Shown piece after piece: positions 15,621 through 23,684 of a DNA stretch of 58,149 bases. Below the pieces are notes generated by a model. It was not told the origin of the DNA. It made no database searches and saw only the letters and a list, made by a program, of their open reading frames with translations. Position 1 is the stretch's first letter. Each line of letters begins with the position of its first letter. The stretch comes from Solibacteraceae bacterium (GTDB taxonomy: Bacteria > Acidobacteriota > Terriglobia > Bryobacterales > Bryobacteraceae): the NCBI GenBank assembly GCA_021324015.1, contig JAJPJX010000178.1, positions 1 through 58,149 on the forward strand, in the 5' to 3' direction. A program made the position numbers and the translations under genes.

Positions 15621-17036
15621 TCAGTTGGCTCCGTGTCCGGTGATCACGCGGGGGATGGTGCGCAAAATGATTTTCCAGTCCAGGGCCAGCGACCAGTTGT
15701 CGATGTACTGCATATCCATCTTCATCCAGGTCTCGAAGTCCAGGTTATCCCGCCCGGCGATGGCCCACAGGCAGGTCAACCCGGGCCGCATGCGCAGGCG
15801 GCGGCGCTGCCAGGTCTCGTAGCGGTCCACCTCGTCGGGCACCGCCGGCCGCGGCCCCACCAGCGACATATCCCCCTTGAGGACGTTCCACAACTGCGGC
15901 CACTCGTCGATCGAGAATTTGCGCAGGTAGCGCCCCAGAGGCGTCAGCCGCGGGTCGTCGGGGATCTTGAAGGCCGTGGTCTTGCGGTTCAGGTGGGCCA
16001 GCTCCGGCTTGCGCCGTTCGGCATCCTGCACCATGGAGCGGAATTTGAAGAAAACGAACCGGCGCCCGTTCAGCCCGCAGCGCACCTGCCGGAAGATGGC
16101 TGGCCCGGGCGAGGTCAGGCGGATCAGCGCGGCGATCGCCAGCATGAAGGGCGAAAGTACCAGCAGCCCGGCGGCGGCCATGAGCACGTCGATGGCGCGC
16201 TTGGCCAGCAGCCGGATCTCGTCGTGCGGCGCGGCCGAAAAGGTGAGCAGCGGGATGTAGCCCAGCCGCTCCAGGTACACGGTGCTGTTCACGTGGGGGA
16301 AGAAATCCACCGCCAGGCGGGTCTGCACGCCCTCTTCGTCGCACAGCAGGAAAACGTCCTCGAGCGCCGGCAGCCGCTCGCTGTCCACCGCGAAGATGAC
16401 CTCGTCGATCACCTGCTTGCGCAGCAGTTGGGCCAGCTCAGAGATGGGATACACGGGGTAGCTGGAGTTCAGACGGATCTCCGCCGGAGCCTCTCGCCGA
16501 TCCACCGCCAGAAAACCGCACAGCCGGATACCGTAGCGCGCCGAGCGCTCCAGCGCTTCGCCGAGCCTCGCGGCGCGCTCGCCGACGCCCGCCACCATCA
16601 CGTAGCGCAACGCGCCGAACTCCCGCCGGATCACCCCCACCAGCCGTCCCGCCAGCACGCGGAAAAGGAACAATAGCGCCCAGGCATACGCCGCGAAGAG
16701 CAGCAGAAAGGCGCGGCTCAGGTCCAGCCGCAGGGCGAACTCGAACAACACCAGGGCCACGGCGCCGTAAGCGCACTGGCGGAAGGTGTCGAACAGAATG
16801 ACCCGCGGATCTCCGGCATCCAGCCGGTCGTAGATCCCCAGCACCAGGGCCAGGTTGATCCATACAAACAGCGCAAACCCCAGGACCAGCGCTTTCACCG
16901 GCACGAGCAGGTAGAAAACGAAGTGCAGCGGCAGCAGAATACGGGTCTGATAAGCCGCTTCGAAGGCCAGAGCGGTCAGCACGATGTCGGAAAGACCGAA
17001 CAAAACCCGGGCTTTGCGGTGCTGACGGCTGAACAT
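15621..17036 (-). CDS. Polyprenyl-phosphate sugar-1-phosphate transferase (exopolysaccharide initiation)
   Basis: A 471-residue membrane protein of the WbaP/EpsE-like class that loads the first sugar phosphate on undecaprenyl phosphate. There are four N-terminal helices, a nucleotide-binding-like domain (VMVAGVGERAARLGEAL), one more helix (AIDVLMAAAGLLVLSPFML) and the catalytic domain: SPGPAIFRQVRCGLNGRRF, FFKFRSM, DEWPQLWNVLKGDMSLVGPRP. The ATG at 17036 (MFSRQHRK) is preferred; the frame remains open to 17180 but would enter the divergent yggX gene. A TATCCT box ends 9 nt before this ATG. Together with galE it points to polysaccharide synthesis. Confidence 0.9.
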   Translation of the reverse strand: MFSRQHRKARVLFGLSDIVLTALAFEAAYQTRILLPLHFVFYLLVPVKALVLGFALFVWINLALVLGIYDRLDAGDPRVILFDTFRQCAYGAVALVLFEFALRLDLSRAFLLLFAAYAWALLFLFRVLAGRLVGVIRREFGALRYVMVAGVGERAARLGEALERSARYGIRLCGFLAVDRREAPAEIRLNSSYPVYPISELAQLLRKQVIDEVIFAVDSERLPALEDVFLLCDEEGVQTRLAVDFFPHVNSTVYLERLGYIPLLTFSAAPHDEIRLLAKRAIDVLMAAAGLLVLSPFMLAIAALIRLTSPGPAIFRQVRCGLNGRRFVFFKFRSMVQDAERRKPELAHLNRKTTAFKIPDDPRLTPLGRYLRKFSIDEWPQLWNVLKGDMSLVGPRPAVPDEVDRYETWQRRRLRMRPGLTCLWAIAGRDNLDFETWMKMDMQYIDNWSLALDWKIILRTIPRVITGHGAN

Positions 17037-17084
17037 CCGGAAGACAGGATAGCACGCAGCGGGCCATTCGCCGCGCCCGCCGTA

Positions 17085-17109
17085 GTATCCTGAAAGACGA
17101 AGAGGATAC
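17085..17109. promoter_or_regulatory. Palindrome GTATCCT/AGGATAC in the divergent gap
   Basis: Perfect 7-bp arms GTATCCT (17085-17091) and AGGATAC (17103-17109) with an 11-bp spacer, between the sugar transferase and yggX. A further AGGATA lies at 17046-17051. The arms also read as TATCCT -10 boxes on either strand, so this may be paired promoters or an operator. Confidence 0.4.
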
Positions 17110-17118
17110 CCGAAAAAC

Positions 17119-17451
17119 ATGGGATGTGGAAGCGGATCGATCAACCCGATCAATGTGCAGATCCGGCCGGGCGCGCGCAAGGTATTTTGTGTGAAGTTCC
17201 AGCGGGAAATGGAGGGCCTGGACGAGGTTCCTTTCGAAGGTCATCCCCTGGGACAGAAAATCTTCGACAATGTCTCCAAAGAAGCCTGGAAGATGTGGGT
17301 GGAGCACATGAAGATGATCATGAACGAATACCGGCTCAACCTGGGGACTCCGGAGGCGCAGGAATTCCTGATCAAGCAGATGGACGAGTATTTCTTCGGC
17401 GAGGGCGCCGCGCTCCCGCCGGACTACGTCCCTCCGCGCACTAAGCAGTAG
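17119..17451 (+). CDS. YggX-family Fe(II)-trafficking / oxidative-damage protection protein
   Basis: A 110-residue protein. Residues 21-110 match the YggX family: VFCVKFQREMEGLDEVPFEG with the conserved redox Cys, then LGQKIFDNVSKEAWKMWVEHMKMIMNEYRLNL and FLIKQMDEYFFGE. The family is linked to labile iron handling and protection of iron-sulfur clusters. It carries about 20 extra N-terminal residues (MGCGSGSINPINVQ...) with another Cys; if the real start is the in-frame GTG at 17155, most of this extension would vanish. The 3' end overlaps the convergent ATP-grasp gene by 11 bp. fetAB metal exporter genes lie nearby. Confidence 0.85.
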   Translation: MGCGSGSINPINVQIRPGARKVFCVKFQREMEGLDEVPFEGHPLGQKIFDNVSKEAWKMWVEHMKMIMNEYRLNLGTPEAQEFLIKQMDEYFFGEGAALPPDYVPPRTKQ

Positions 17452-18691
17452 GCTGCCAGGTGGGCAGCGCGGTGGCGATAGTGAAGCGCAGTTCCGCATG
17501 AGCGCGCCGCAGCGTCTGCTCGACTTCCAGCGGCGTATCTCCCCGGGCGAAAATGAACCCCAGATAACTGGCCCCTTCCGGCAGCGGCTGGAGGTACTGC
17601 CCCGCTTTCGCGGTGACGAGGACTTCCTCGACGCCGGGAATCCCAGCGGCGCGCTCCGTGCCGGCCACTTCCTGGTACACGCCGGCCTTGGGGATGGGGA
17701 TCATCATGACGCCCGAGGCAGGATCGGCGAGTTCCGCGGCGGAGACATCCTCCCCGGCGGCGTGCCGCAGGATGAGTTCTTCGAGCGGCATGCCGCCGGT
17801 GAAGCGCAGCATCTTGGCGCACAAGCCTCCGATGGGCCGGGCGGCCACTTCGAGCATCCAGGCGCCCCGCTGGTTGTAGCGCAGTTCGGCATGAATGGGC
17901 CCGTGCTCCAGGCCCAGCGCGCGCACGGCCCTCGCGGCCGCATCGCGAATGGCGGCCAGGGCAGTCTCTCCGGCGCGCGAGGGCGTCACGTAGATGGTCT
18001 CCTCGAAGAAGGGACCGTCCAGCGGGTCGGGCTTGTCGAAAACCGCCAGGATCTTCAACTGCCCGTGCGTGACCAATCCCTCCACGGCGAATTCCCGCCC
18101 TTCGATGAAATCTTCCACCTGCAGATATTCGTCATGGCTCTGCTCCAGCATCTTCCGGATGCGGTGAAACGCCGCGGCAAATTCCTCGGGGTTGTTCGCG
18201 CGGATGACACCGCGGCTGGCCGACAGGCTCAGGGGCTTGAGCACGCAGGGAAACGCGGCGCGCCGGGCGATCTCGCGCGGGTCGCCGGCAAGGGGCGCGC
18301 GGAAGTAGCCCGGCACGGGCAGGCCGGCTGCCTGGAACAATTGGCGGGCCAGAAACTTGTCGTGCGCGGCGCGCGCCGCCGCGGGCCGGTGAAACGAAAT
18401 ACCCAGGCGCCTGGCGGCCTGCGCGGCGAGTACCGCGGGAGCGTCGCCTACGGCCACGATGCCCGTGAAGGGCCGCGCCGCGGCCTCCCCGGCCACGCGC
18501 TCGACCGAAGCCGCGGCGTCCTCGAAGCGCACCGGGATGGCGTGATCGCCCCAGGGGTCTTCCAGCACGTGGCAGCGGTCGGTGGCCAGAACCAGTTCCA
18601 TGCCCAGCCGCCGCGCCGCGTCCGCAAATACACGGATCTGGTAGCCCGTGGTTGCGGCGAAAAGTAACAGGCGTGGGTTGCTCTGGGACAT
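17441..18691 (-). CDS. ATP-grasp ligase (L-amino acid ligase-like)
   Basis: A 416-residue ATP-grasp enzyme. The N-terminal Rossmann-like domain (RLLLFAATTGYQIRVFADAARRLG) is followed by the ATP-grasp core: AAFPCVLKPLSLSASRGVI (nucleotide Lys and loop), QVEDFIEGREFAVEGLV, and the metal site HAELRYNQRGAWMLEVAARPIGG. The C-terminal part (GVMMIPIPKAGVYQEV, and GASYLGFIFARGDTPLEVEQTLRRA) matches the extra domain of dipeptide-forming L-amino acid ligases. So it likely joins a carboxylate to an amine using ATP; substrates unknown. MSQSNPRL at 18691 is chosen; the frame extends to 18736 into the divergent fetA start. No partner biosynthetic genes adjoin it. Confidence 0.85.
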   Translation of the reverse strand: MSQSNPRLLLFAATTGYQIRVFADAARRLGMELVLATDRCHVLEDPWGDHAIPVRFEDAAASVERVAGEAAARPFTGIVAVGDAPAVLAAQAARRLGISFHRPAAARAAHDKFLARQLFQAAGLPVPGYFRAPLAGDPREIARRAAFPCVLKPLSLSASRGVIRANNPEEFAAAFHRIRKMLEQSHDEYLQVEDFIEGREFAVEGLVTHGQLKILAVFDKPDPLDGPFFEETIYVTPSRAGETALAAIRDAAARAVRALGLEHGPIHAELRYNQRGAWMLEVAARPIGGLCAKMLRFTGGMPLEELILRHAAGEDVSAAELADPASGVMMIPIPKAGVYQEVAGTERAAGIPGVEEVLVTAKAGQYLQPLPEGASYLGFIFARGDTPLEVEQTLRRAHAELRFTIATALPTWQPTA

Positions 18692-18716
18692 TCGCGCCGG
18701 CCCTTCTATTCTATCT

Positions 18717-19415
18717 ATGATGGCGGCCATGCCCATTCTGGAGACCGTTCACCTGACGCGGGAGGCCGGAGGCAAGAAGCTGGTGGAGGACATTTCCGTC
18801 GCGGTGGAGCGCGCCGAGGTGTTGGCGGTGGCCGGGCCCAGCGGCGCGGGCAAGTCCTGCCTCCTGCGCCTGCTGAACCGCCTGGATGAGCCCACCAGCG
18901 GCACGGTGTATCTGGAGGGCAAGGATTACCGCGCCCTTGCGCCGCGCGAACTCCGCCGCCGGGTGGGCATGATGACCCAGATGCCCTACCTGTTTCCCGG
19001 CACGGTGACGGAGAACCTGCGCTTCGGGCCGCGGCAGCAGGGCAAACACTTGAGCGGCGCGGAGGTGGACGCACTGCTCGAACGCGTGGGCCTGCGCCAG
19101 CGTGCGGCGCACCCGGTGGAGCACCTCTCCGGCGGCGAGGCGCAGCGGGTCTCGCTGGCGCGAGCCCTGGCGAACAGGCCCTGCGTGCTGCTGCTGGACG
19201 AGCCCACATCGGCGCTCGACGAAGGCTCCAAGCAGGAGGTGGAGACCCTCATTCTGGACGTGGTGCGGCAGAACGCGCTCACCTGCATCGTGGTGACACA
19301 CGATATGGCGCAGGCGGCGCGCATGGCCGACCGCGTGCTCCTGCTGAAAGCCGGGAGACTCGCGCGGATCGGCGGCACCCGGGAGGTTCTGCATGCTGAA
19401 GGCAATCTTTCCTAG
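18717..19415 (+). CDS. fetA: ABC transporter ATP-binding protein, FetA/YbbL type
   Basis: A 232-residue ATPase with Walker A GPSGAGKSCLLRLLNRLDEP (about residue 40), Q-loop MMTQMPYLFPGTV, signature LSGGEAQRVSLARAL, Walker B VLLLDEPTSALD and switch His VVTHD. The next gene is a UPF0014 permease, overlapping by 23 nt, so the pair matches FetAB, a system reported to export iron and protect from oxidative stress. Starts at 18717, 18720 and 18729 (MPILETVH) are all possible; a TATTCT box lies 7 nt before the ATG at 18720. Substrate assignment follows the gene pair, not direct sequence evidence. Confidence 0.85.
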   Translation: MMAAMPILETVHLTREAGGKKLVEDISVAVERAEVLAVAGPSGAGKSCLLRLLNRLDEPTSGTVYLEGKDYRALAPRELRRRVGMMTQMPYLFPGTVTENLRFGPRQQGKHLSGAEVDALLERVGLRQRAAHPVEHLSGGEAQRVSLARALANRPCVLLLDEPTSALDEGSKQEVETLILDVVRQNALTCIVVTHDMAQAARMADRVLLLKAGRLARIGGTREVLHAEGNLS

Positions 19416-20187
19416 CCAACTGGCTCTGGGGGCGGCGCAGGCGGCCCTGTGCGCGACCGTAGCGCTCCTGGTGGCCTGGATCGCCCGCAGGCGCGAGATT
19501 CGCGTGGAGCGGGAGACCGCCGTGGCGCTGGCGCGCGGGCTGGCACAGATCGTGGCCGTGGGCTCCGTCCTGGTGCTGCTGCTGCGCGGCCCGCAGTGGA
19601 CCAGCGTTTTCGTGCTGGCCGGCATGACGGTGGCCGCGGCGGCCACTTCCGCGCGCCGCGCCCGGGGAATTCCCGGGGCCTTCGCCGTTTCGCTCTACTC
19701 CATCGGGGCGGGCGCCGGCCTGCTCATCGTGGTGATGACCCTGGCGGGCGTGATCGACGCGGGCATCGCCTCGCTGGTGCCCATGGGCAGCATGCTCATC
19801 GCCAACGCCATGAACACCAACTCGCTGGCATTGAATCGCTTCCGCGCGGAAGTGGAGGCTCACGCGGGGCTTATCGAGACCGGCGTGGCGTTGGGCGCTG
19901 CCGCGCCGGAAACGGTTTTGCCCTACGCGCGGGCGGCTTACCACGCCAGCCTCATTCCGCCCATCGATTCGCTGCGCTCACTGGGGATCGTGTGGATTCC
20001 CGGGCTGATGACGGGAATGTTGCTCTCCGGCGCCCGGCCGCTCTACGCCGCGATTTACCAATTCGTCACGATTTCCATGATGTTTTCCTGCGCCGGGCTG
20101 ACTTCCCTGGTGAGCACGCTGTTGATTCGCAACCGGGTATTCACCGCGGCGGAGCAGTTAATTCTGCGGCCCGGCCTGAAAGCCTGA
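19393..20187 (+). CDS. fetB: UPF0014 permease, FetB/YbbM type
   Basis: A 264-residue membrane protein with about seven helices. Family marks are the VERETAVALARGLAQIVAVG helix, SLVPMGSMLIANAMNTNSLALNRF (the conserved N-A-M-N-x-x-S-L-A-L-x-R-F motif), and IVWIPGLMTGMLLSGARPLYAAIYQ with the late VTISMMFSCAGLTSLVS helix. It is the membrane partner of the ATPase encoded just upstream, with overlapping reading frames that imply translational coupling. Probable iron (or other metal) export from the cytosol. Confidence 0.87.
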   Translation: MLKAIFPSQLALGAAQAALCATVALLVAWIARRREIRVERETAVALARGLAQIVAVGSVLVLLLRGPQWTSVFVLAGMTVAAAATSARRARGIPGAFAVSLYSIGAGAGLLIVVMTLAGVIDAGIASLVPMGSMLIANAMNTNSLALNRFRAEVEAHAGLIETGVALGAAAPETVLPYARAAYHASLIPPIDSLRSLGIVWIPGLMTGMLLSGARPLYAAIYQFVTISMMFSCAGLTSLVSTLLIRNRVFTAAEQLILRPGLKA

Positions 20188-20300
20188 GCGCCAGCCGACT
20201 TTTCACTAAACCAAAGCGGGGGTTCGTGCGTCTATACGGATGTAAGCGTATTCAACTGGCCGGGCTGTTCCCTGGCGGATACTTTCCACGGGAAACGACG

Positions 20301-20612
20301 ATGAGTGTCACTGCGTACAACTCGAAGCTGGCGGAACTCCGGGTGAGAACGGATCGGGACCTGGTGAAAGTCATCCGCAAGGAACTGGAACGAGCTCTGA
20401 CCCTGGCAAGCGTAGCCTCCACCCGGCAGTCTCCGCTGTACCTCAAGGCCGAAAGGATCCACAAGCAGTCGGCCGCGCTGGTGCCCCGCATCGGCACGCT
20501 GAGCGACGGCGAACGGGTGATGCTGGAGACCAAACTCCGCCAGCTCGGCGCCGGGCTGGACGCCGTGCCGCGCGCCGCCGGCGCCTGCGGACAGGCCGCA
20601 TTCGCCTCCTGA
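20301..20612 (+). CDS. Conserved-looking small protein of unknown function
   Basis: A 103-residue soluble, mainly helical and charged protein (MSVTAYNSKLAELRVRTD, then LVKVIRKELERAL). It has no signal peptide, membrane segment or motif that I recognise. The helical stretches around residues 20-35 and 70-90 might form a small helical bundle. It stands alone between fetB and the arsenic operon; a GAAACGACG stretch before the ATG is only a weak ribosome-binding site. Coding potential is supported by an uninterrupted frame and GC-rich third positions, but function is unknown. Confidence 0.6.
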   Translation: MSVTAYNSKLAELRVRTDRDLVKVIRKELERALTLASVASTRQSPLYLKAERIHKQSAALVPRIGTLSDGERVMLETKLRQLGAGLDAVPRAAGACGQAAFAS

Positions 20613-20660
20613 GCGCGGCGCTGTCCGGCTCCGTGCGCTCCCTCTTCGCGGTTGCCGGCG

Positions 20661-20694
20661 ATTCAACATTTCAACTATGATTGAATTCTTGAAT
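20661..20694. promoter_or_regulatory. Candidate ArsR operator and promoter
   Basis: ATTCAACATTTCAA (20661-20674) and TTGAATTCTTGAAT (20681-20694) are inverted copies (12 of 14 positions) around CTATGA. A TATGAT -10 box (20676-20681) lies in the centre. ArsR bound here would cover the promoter, the usual mode of self-repression for this family. The arsR ATG follows at 20699. Confidence 0.7.
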
Positions 20695-20698
20695 CGCC

Positions 20699-21043
20699 AT
20701 GCGAAGGGCTACGCCGGAAGACATCGCCCGCTTCGCCGACATGCTGGCCGCCATCGGGACCGAATCCCGGCTGAAAATCACCCAGCTTCTGCTGACGGCC
20801 CACCCGGAAGGCATGGTGGCCGGCGAGATCCAGGCGGAGCTGGGGATCAGCGCCTCGAATCTCTCGCATCACCTGGAAAAGCTGAAGCATGAAGGCGTAG
20901 TCCACGTGACGCGGGAAGGGAGCTTCCTGCGCTACACGGTGGATACCGAGGCCCTGCAGGAATTGCTGACCTTCCTGTTTTCCGAATGCTGCGCCCGGAC
21001 CAAGGCGATCAACGCGGACAAGATTATCCAACTTTGCCGGTAG
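20699..21043 (+). CDS. arsR: ArsR-family arsenite-responsive repressor
   Basis: A 114-residue winged-helix repressor. The recognition region is VAGEIQAELGISASNLSHHLEKLKHEGVVHV, followed by the beta-wing TREGSFLRYTV. The N-terminal metal site of the classical plasmid ArsR (CVC in helix 3) is absent. Instead there is a Cys97-Cys98 pair in FSECCART and Cys113 at the C-terminus, similar to the Acidithiobacillus type in which a C-terminal Cys trio binds As(III). It leads the operon arsR-acr3-arsC, with acr3 starting 8 nt later, and has a long palindrome over its own promoter. Confidence 0.92.
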   Translation: MRRATPEDIARFADMLAAIGTESRLKITQLLLTAHPEGMVAGEIQAELGISASNLSHHLEKLKHEGVVHVTREGSFLRYTVDTEALQELLTFLFSECCARTKAINADKIIQLCR

Positions 21044-21051
21044 GAGGTGGC

Positions 21052-22152
21052 ATGGCGGACACAACCGAAAAGATCGCGCCGGTAAAGCGCCGCAGGCGGC
21101 TGGCGTTTTTCGAGCAATACCTGCCGCTGTGGGTGGCCCTGTGCATGGCGGCCGGAATGGTTGCCGGCAAGCTCGCGCCGTCCGCGGTGCGGGCCATTCG
21201 CGGCCTGGGGTTCGGCCAGGGCAGCCAGATCAACGTGCCCATCGCCGTGCTGATCTGGCTGATGATCACGCCGATGATGATGAAGGTGGACTTCGGCGCC
21301 ATCCGCGGCGTGGGGCGCAAGCCGGCGGGCCTGGTGGTCACGCTGGCCGTGAACTGGCTGGTGAAGCCGTTCTCCATGGCGCTGCTGGCATGGTTCTTTT
21401 TCCGCTTCGTCTTTGCGGGCTTCCTCTCCGCGGCGGAAGCCGACCAGTACATCGCCGGATGCATCATTCTGGCGGCGGCGCCCTGCACCGCCATGGTCTT
21501 CGTGTGGAGCCACCTGACGGAGGGAGATCCGGCGTACACGCTGGTGCAGGTCTCCGTGAACGACCTGATCATGCTGGTGGCCTTCGTCCCCATCGTGCAG
21601 TTTCTGGTGACCGGGGCTTCCTCGCTCACGGTGCCCTTCCGGGTGCTGCTGTATTCGGTGGTGGTGTTCATCGTCATCCCGCTGGCTGCCGGCACCGCGC
21701 TGCGCGTGTGGCTGATCCGCGCGCATGGCCGGGAGTGGTTCGAGACCGCCCTGCTGCCCCGCTTCACGCCCGTCACCATCACCGCGCTGCTGGCGACGCT
21801 GGTGTGCATCTTCGCCTTCCAGGCGGACAACATCAGCGGGCGGCTTTTCCACGTGGCGCTGATCGCCGTGCCCATCACGCTACAGGTCTATTTGAACTCC
21901 TCGCTGGCGTACGGCCTGATGAAGCTGTTGAAGGTGGAACACGCGGTGGCGGCTCCGGGCGCGCTGATCGGCGCCAGCAACTTCTTCGAGCTGGCGGTGG
22001 CCACGGCGATTGCACTGTTCGGCCCGGGATCCGGCGCGGCGCTGGCGACCGTGGTGGGCGTGCTGGTGGAAGTCCCGGTGATGCTGTCGGTGTGCGCGGC
22101 CTGCAACCGCACGCGCCACTGGTTCCCGGCCCCCGCGGCGAGCCGGGCATGA
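21052..22152 (+). CDS. acr3: ACR3-family arsenite efflux permease
   Basis: A 366-residue membrane protein with about ten helices that pumps As(III) out of the cell. Matches to the ACR3 family include LWVALCMAAGMVAGKL, INVPIAVLIWLMITPMMMKVDF, the helix GCIILAAAPCTAMVFVWS with the conserved Cys145, VNDLIMLVAFVPIVQFL, and GASNFFELAVATAIALFGP near the end. A strong ribosome-binding site (AGGAGGTGG) precedes ATG 21052. Its stop overlaps the arsC start (ATGA), which links the exporter to arsenate reduction. Confidence 0.95.
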   Translation: MADTTEKIAPVKRRRRLAFFEQYLPLWVALCMAAGMVAGKLAPSAVRAIRGLGFGQGSQINVPIAVLIWLMITPMMMKVDFGAIRGVGRKPAGLVVTLAVNWLVKPFSMALLAWFFFRFVFAGFLSAAEADQYIAGCIILAAAPCTAMVFVWSHLTEGDPAYTLVQVSVNDLIMLVAFVPIVQFLVTGASSLTVPFRVLLYSVVVFIVIPLAAGTALRVWLIRAHGREWFETALLPRFTPVTITALLATLVCIFAFQADNISGRLFHVALIAVPITLQVYLNSSLAYGLMKLLKVEHAVAAPGALIGASNFFELAVATAIALFGPGSGAALATVVGVLVEVPVMLSVCAACNRTRHWFPAPAASRA

Positions 22153-22580
22153 AGAAGAAACGAGTCCTGATCCTGTGCACGGGAAACTCGGCGCGCAGCC
22201 AGATGGCGGAAGGGCTTTGGCGGCAGGAAGGCGGCAGCCGCTTCGAAGTGTTTTCCGCCGGCACGCACCCCACGGCCGTGCGCCCGGAAGCCATCGCCGT
22301 GATGCAGGAAATCGGCATCGACATTTCCGGCCACCGCTCGAAGTCCGTGGACGAGTTCGCGGGAGAGGAATTGGACTACGTGGTCACGGTCTGCGACCAC
22401 GCCCGGGAGTCCTGTCCGGTCTTCCCCGGAGGTGCACAGAGGCTCCACTGGAGCTTTGAAGATCCGGCCGCGGTCCAAGGATCCGAGGACGAGCGCAAGG
22501 CCGCCTTCCGCCAGATCCGGGACCAGATCCATCAGCGCATCCGGGGATTTTTGGGAGGCGCCGCGACGGGCGCCTCATGA
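22149..22580 (+). CDS. arsC: Arsenate reductase, thioredoxin-linked (low-MW phosphatase fold)
   Basis: A 143-residue protein that reduces arsenate to arsenite for export by Acr3. The phosphatase-type loop CTGNSARSQMAEG places Cys10 and Arg16 as in this family, and Cys82 and Cys89 in VTVCDHARESCPVF are the relay pair that passes the disulfide to thioredoxin. This numbering is the same as in the Staphylococcus plasmid enzyme. It begins at an ATGA overlap with acr3 and ends the operon. Confidence 0.94.
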   Translation: MKKKRVLILCTGNSARSQMAEGLWRQEGGSRFEVFSAGTHPTAVRPEAIAVMQEIGIDISGHRSKSVDEFAGEELDYVVTVCDHARESCPVFPGGAQRLHWSFEDPAAVQGSEDERKAAFRQIRDQIHQRIRGFLGGAATGAS

Positions 22581-22635
22581 GCCCGCCGGCGTCGGCACTT
22601 GGTAACTTGTCCAGTACGGGAGAAACTGGCGAAAC

Positions 22636-22974
22636 ATGCACCCTCAACCAGATGCCGAACTCCAATACCTCTACCTCACCACCACCGGGCGGAAGAGCGG
22701 ACTGCCGCGCGAGATCGAGATCTGGTTTGTCGCGGCGGACGGCAGGTGGTACGTGCTCGCCGAGCACTTTCGCAAGGCGCAGTGGGTGAGGAATATCCTG
22801 GCGAATCCGCGCGTGCGGGTGCGGATCGACGGGGTGGAATACGCGGCTTCCGCGCGCGTTCTGGATGAACAACTGGACGGGGCGGCGTGGCGCCTGGCGC
22901 AGGAGTTGGCGCGCAAGAAGTACGGCTGGGGCGAGGGGCTTCCGGTGGAACTTGTTCCGGAGGCCCCGGTGTGA
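22636..22974 (+). CDS. Deazaflavin/flavin-dependent reductase-like protein (DUF385 family)
   Basis: A 112-residue split-barrel protein. The LYLTTTGRKSGLPREIEIWFV opening and the RKAQWVRNILANPRVRVRI segment match the F420(H2)-dependent nitroreductase/DUF385 group, whose small members bind F420 or FMN and may act on quinones. Known members in mycobacteria use F420; whether this organism makes F420 is not shown here. It follows arsC by 55 nt on the same strand with a GGGAGAA stretch upstream, so it could be read through from the arsenic operon or be independent. Confidence 0.8.
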   Translation: MHPQPDAELQYLYLTTTGRKSGLPREIEIWFVAADGRWYVLAEHFRKAQWVRNILANPRVRVRIDGVEYAASARVLDEQLDGAAWRLAQELARKKYGWGEGLPVELVPEAPV

Positions 22975-23012
22975 TCGGAGGACAGCAACCGGTTCCGGCT
23001 TCGGCGGGTGGT

Positions 23013-23228
23013 TCAGGCGGCTTGGTGGACCGGTTCGTGGTGCAGGCGCATTAATTGCCCGGCCTTCAGCGCCACCATCGCATAGGTCTTTCCGTTGTCA
23101 TCGGCGAACTCAACCTCGTAGACATCCGGAGCCCAGCATTCGACCACCGTACCAACCTGGCCACGCACCAATCCCTCTTCAGGCAGGTCTTCGAGCAGCG
23201 CAACCACCGAATGCATCTCAATGCCCAT
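23013..23228 (-). CDS. DUF4926-like small protein (pair with DUF6883)
   Basis: A 71-residue protein: MGIEMHSVVALLEDLPEEGL, then RGQVGTVVECWAPDVYEVEF and GKTYAMVALKAGQLM. The single small beta barrel matches DUF4926. The ATG at 23228 shares one base with the stop of the upstream gene (TAATG), which shows translational coupling and is a better start than the upstream one at 23261. Such DUF6883-DUF4926 pairs recur in bacterial genomes and have a toxin-antitoxin-like layout, but no activity is known to me. Confidence 0.7.
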   Translation of the reverse strand: MGIEMHSVVALLEDLPEEGLVRGQVGTVVECWAPDVYEVEFADDNGKTYAMVALKAGQLMRLHHEPVHQAA

Positions 23229-23575
23229 TATGGCAACCGTCCTGTTGATAGTACATAACAACTCGTCAGTCTCGGCAACTGGTCCTCAACCCGCACAATC
23301 CAGGTGCTCCGGATTCTCACGGCTCTGTGCTGCCCAACCAGATCGAAATCAATGATGTAGCGCTGCCCGTATATGTTTGCCACGCCAACTTGCACTTCGT
23401 TCTCAGCGGCTGCCGCAAGGAGGGCAGCCCGCAGTTGTTCCGCATCAGCGCCGCGGATTCCAACGGAAGCAAAGACGCGAGCCTTGTGACGGCCGCGCGG
23501 ATGCTCTGAGTTGAGGCAGTACTCCAGCAACTTTCGAATATCAACGATGGCGCGCTCGCCATTGGGCAGCTTCAT
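23228..23575 (-). CDS. DUF6883-like protein
   Basis: A 115-residue protein with the family opening MKLPNGERAIVDIRKLLEYC followed by HPRGRHKARVFASVGI, then a helix (GADAEQLRAALLAAAAENEV) and a beta-rich end (YGQRYIIDFDLVGQHRAVRI, then STWIVR). The frame is open to a TTG at 23614, but ATG 23575 fits the family start. It is the first gene of a two-gene unit with the DUF4926 protein, coupled by TAATG. Codon use is less GC-rich than in neighbours, which may indicate acquisition. Function unknown; a toxin-antitoxin role is only a hypothesis from gene arrangement. Confidence 0.68.
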   Translation of the reverse strand: MKLPNGERAIVDIRKLLEYCLNSEHPRGRHKARVFASVGIRGADAEQLRAALLAAAAENEVQVGVANIYGQRYIIDFDLVGQHRAVRIRSTWIVRVEDQLPRLTSCYVLSTGRLP

Positions 23576-23684
23576 GAAGACATCGGCGTAACCGTGCGTG
23601 GCTTCATGCAGCAAATTTGCTTCAAATGCCAGGCTGCCCCAAGCGCAATCCTTGCCAGTTTAGGCTCGATGAGCAATCTGCTCT

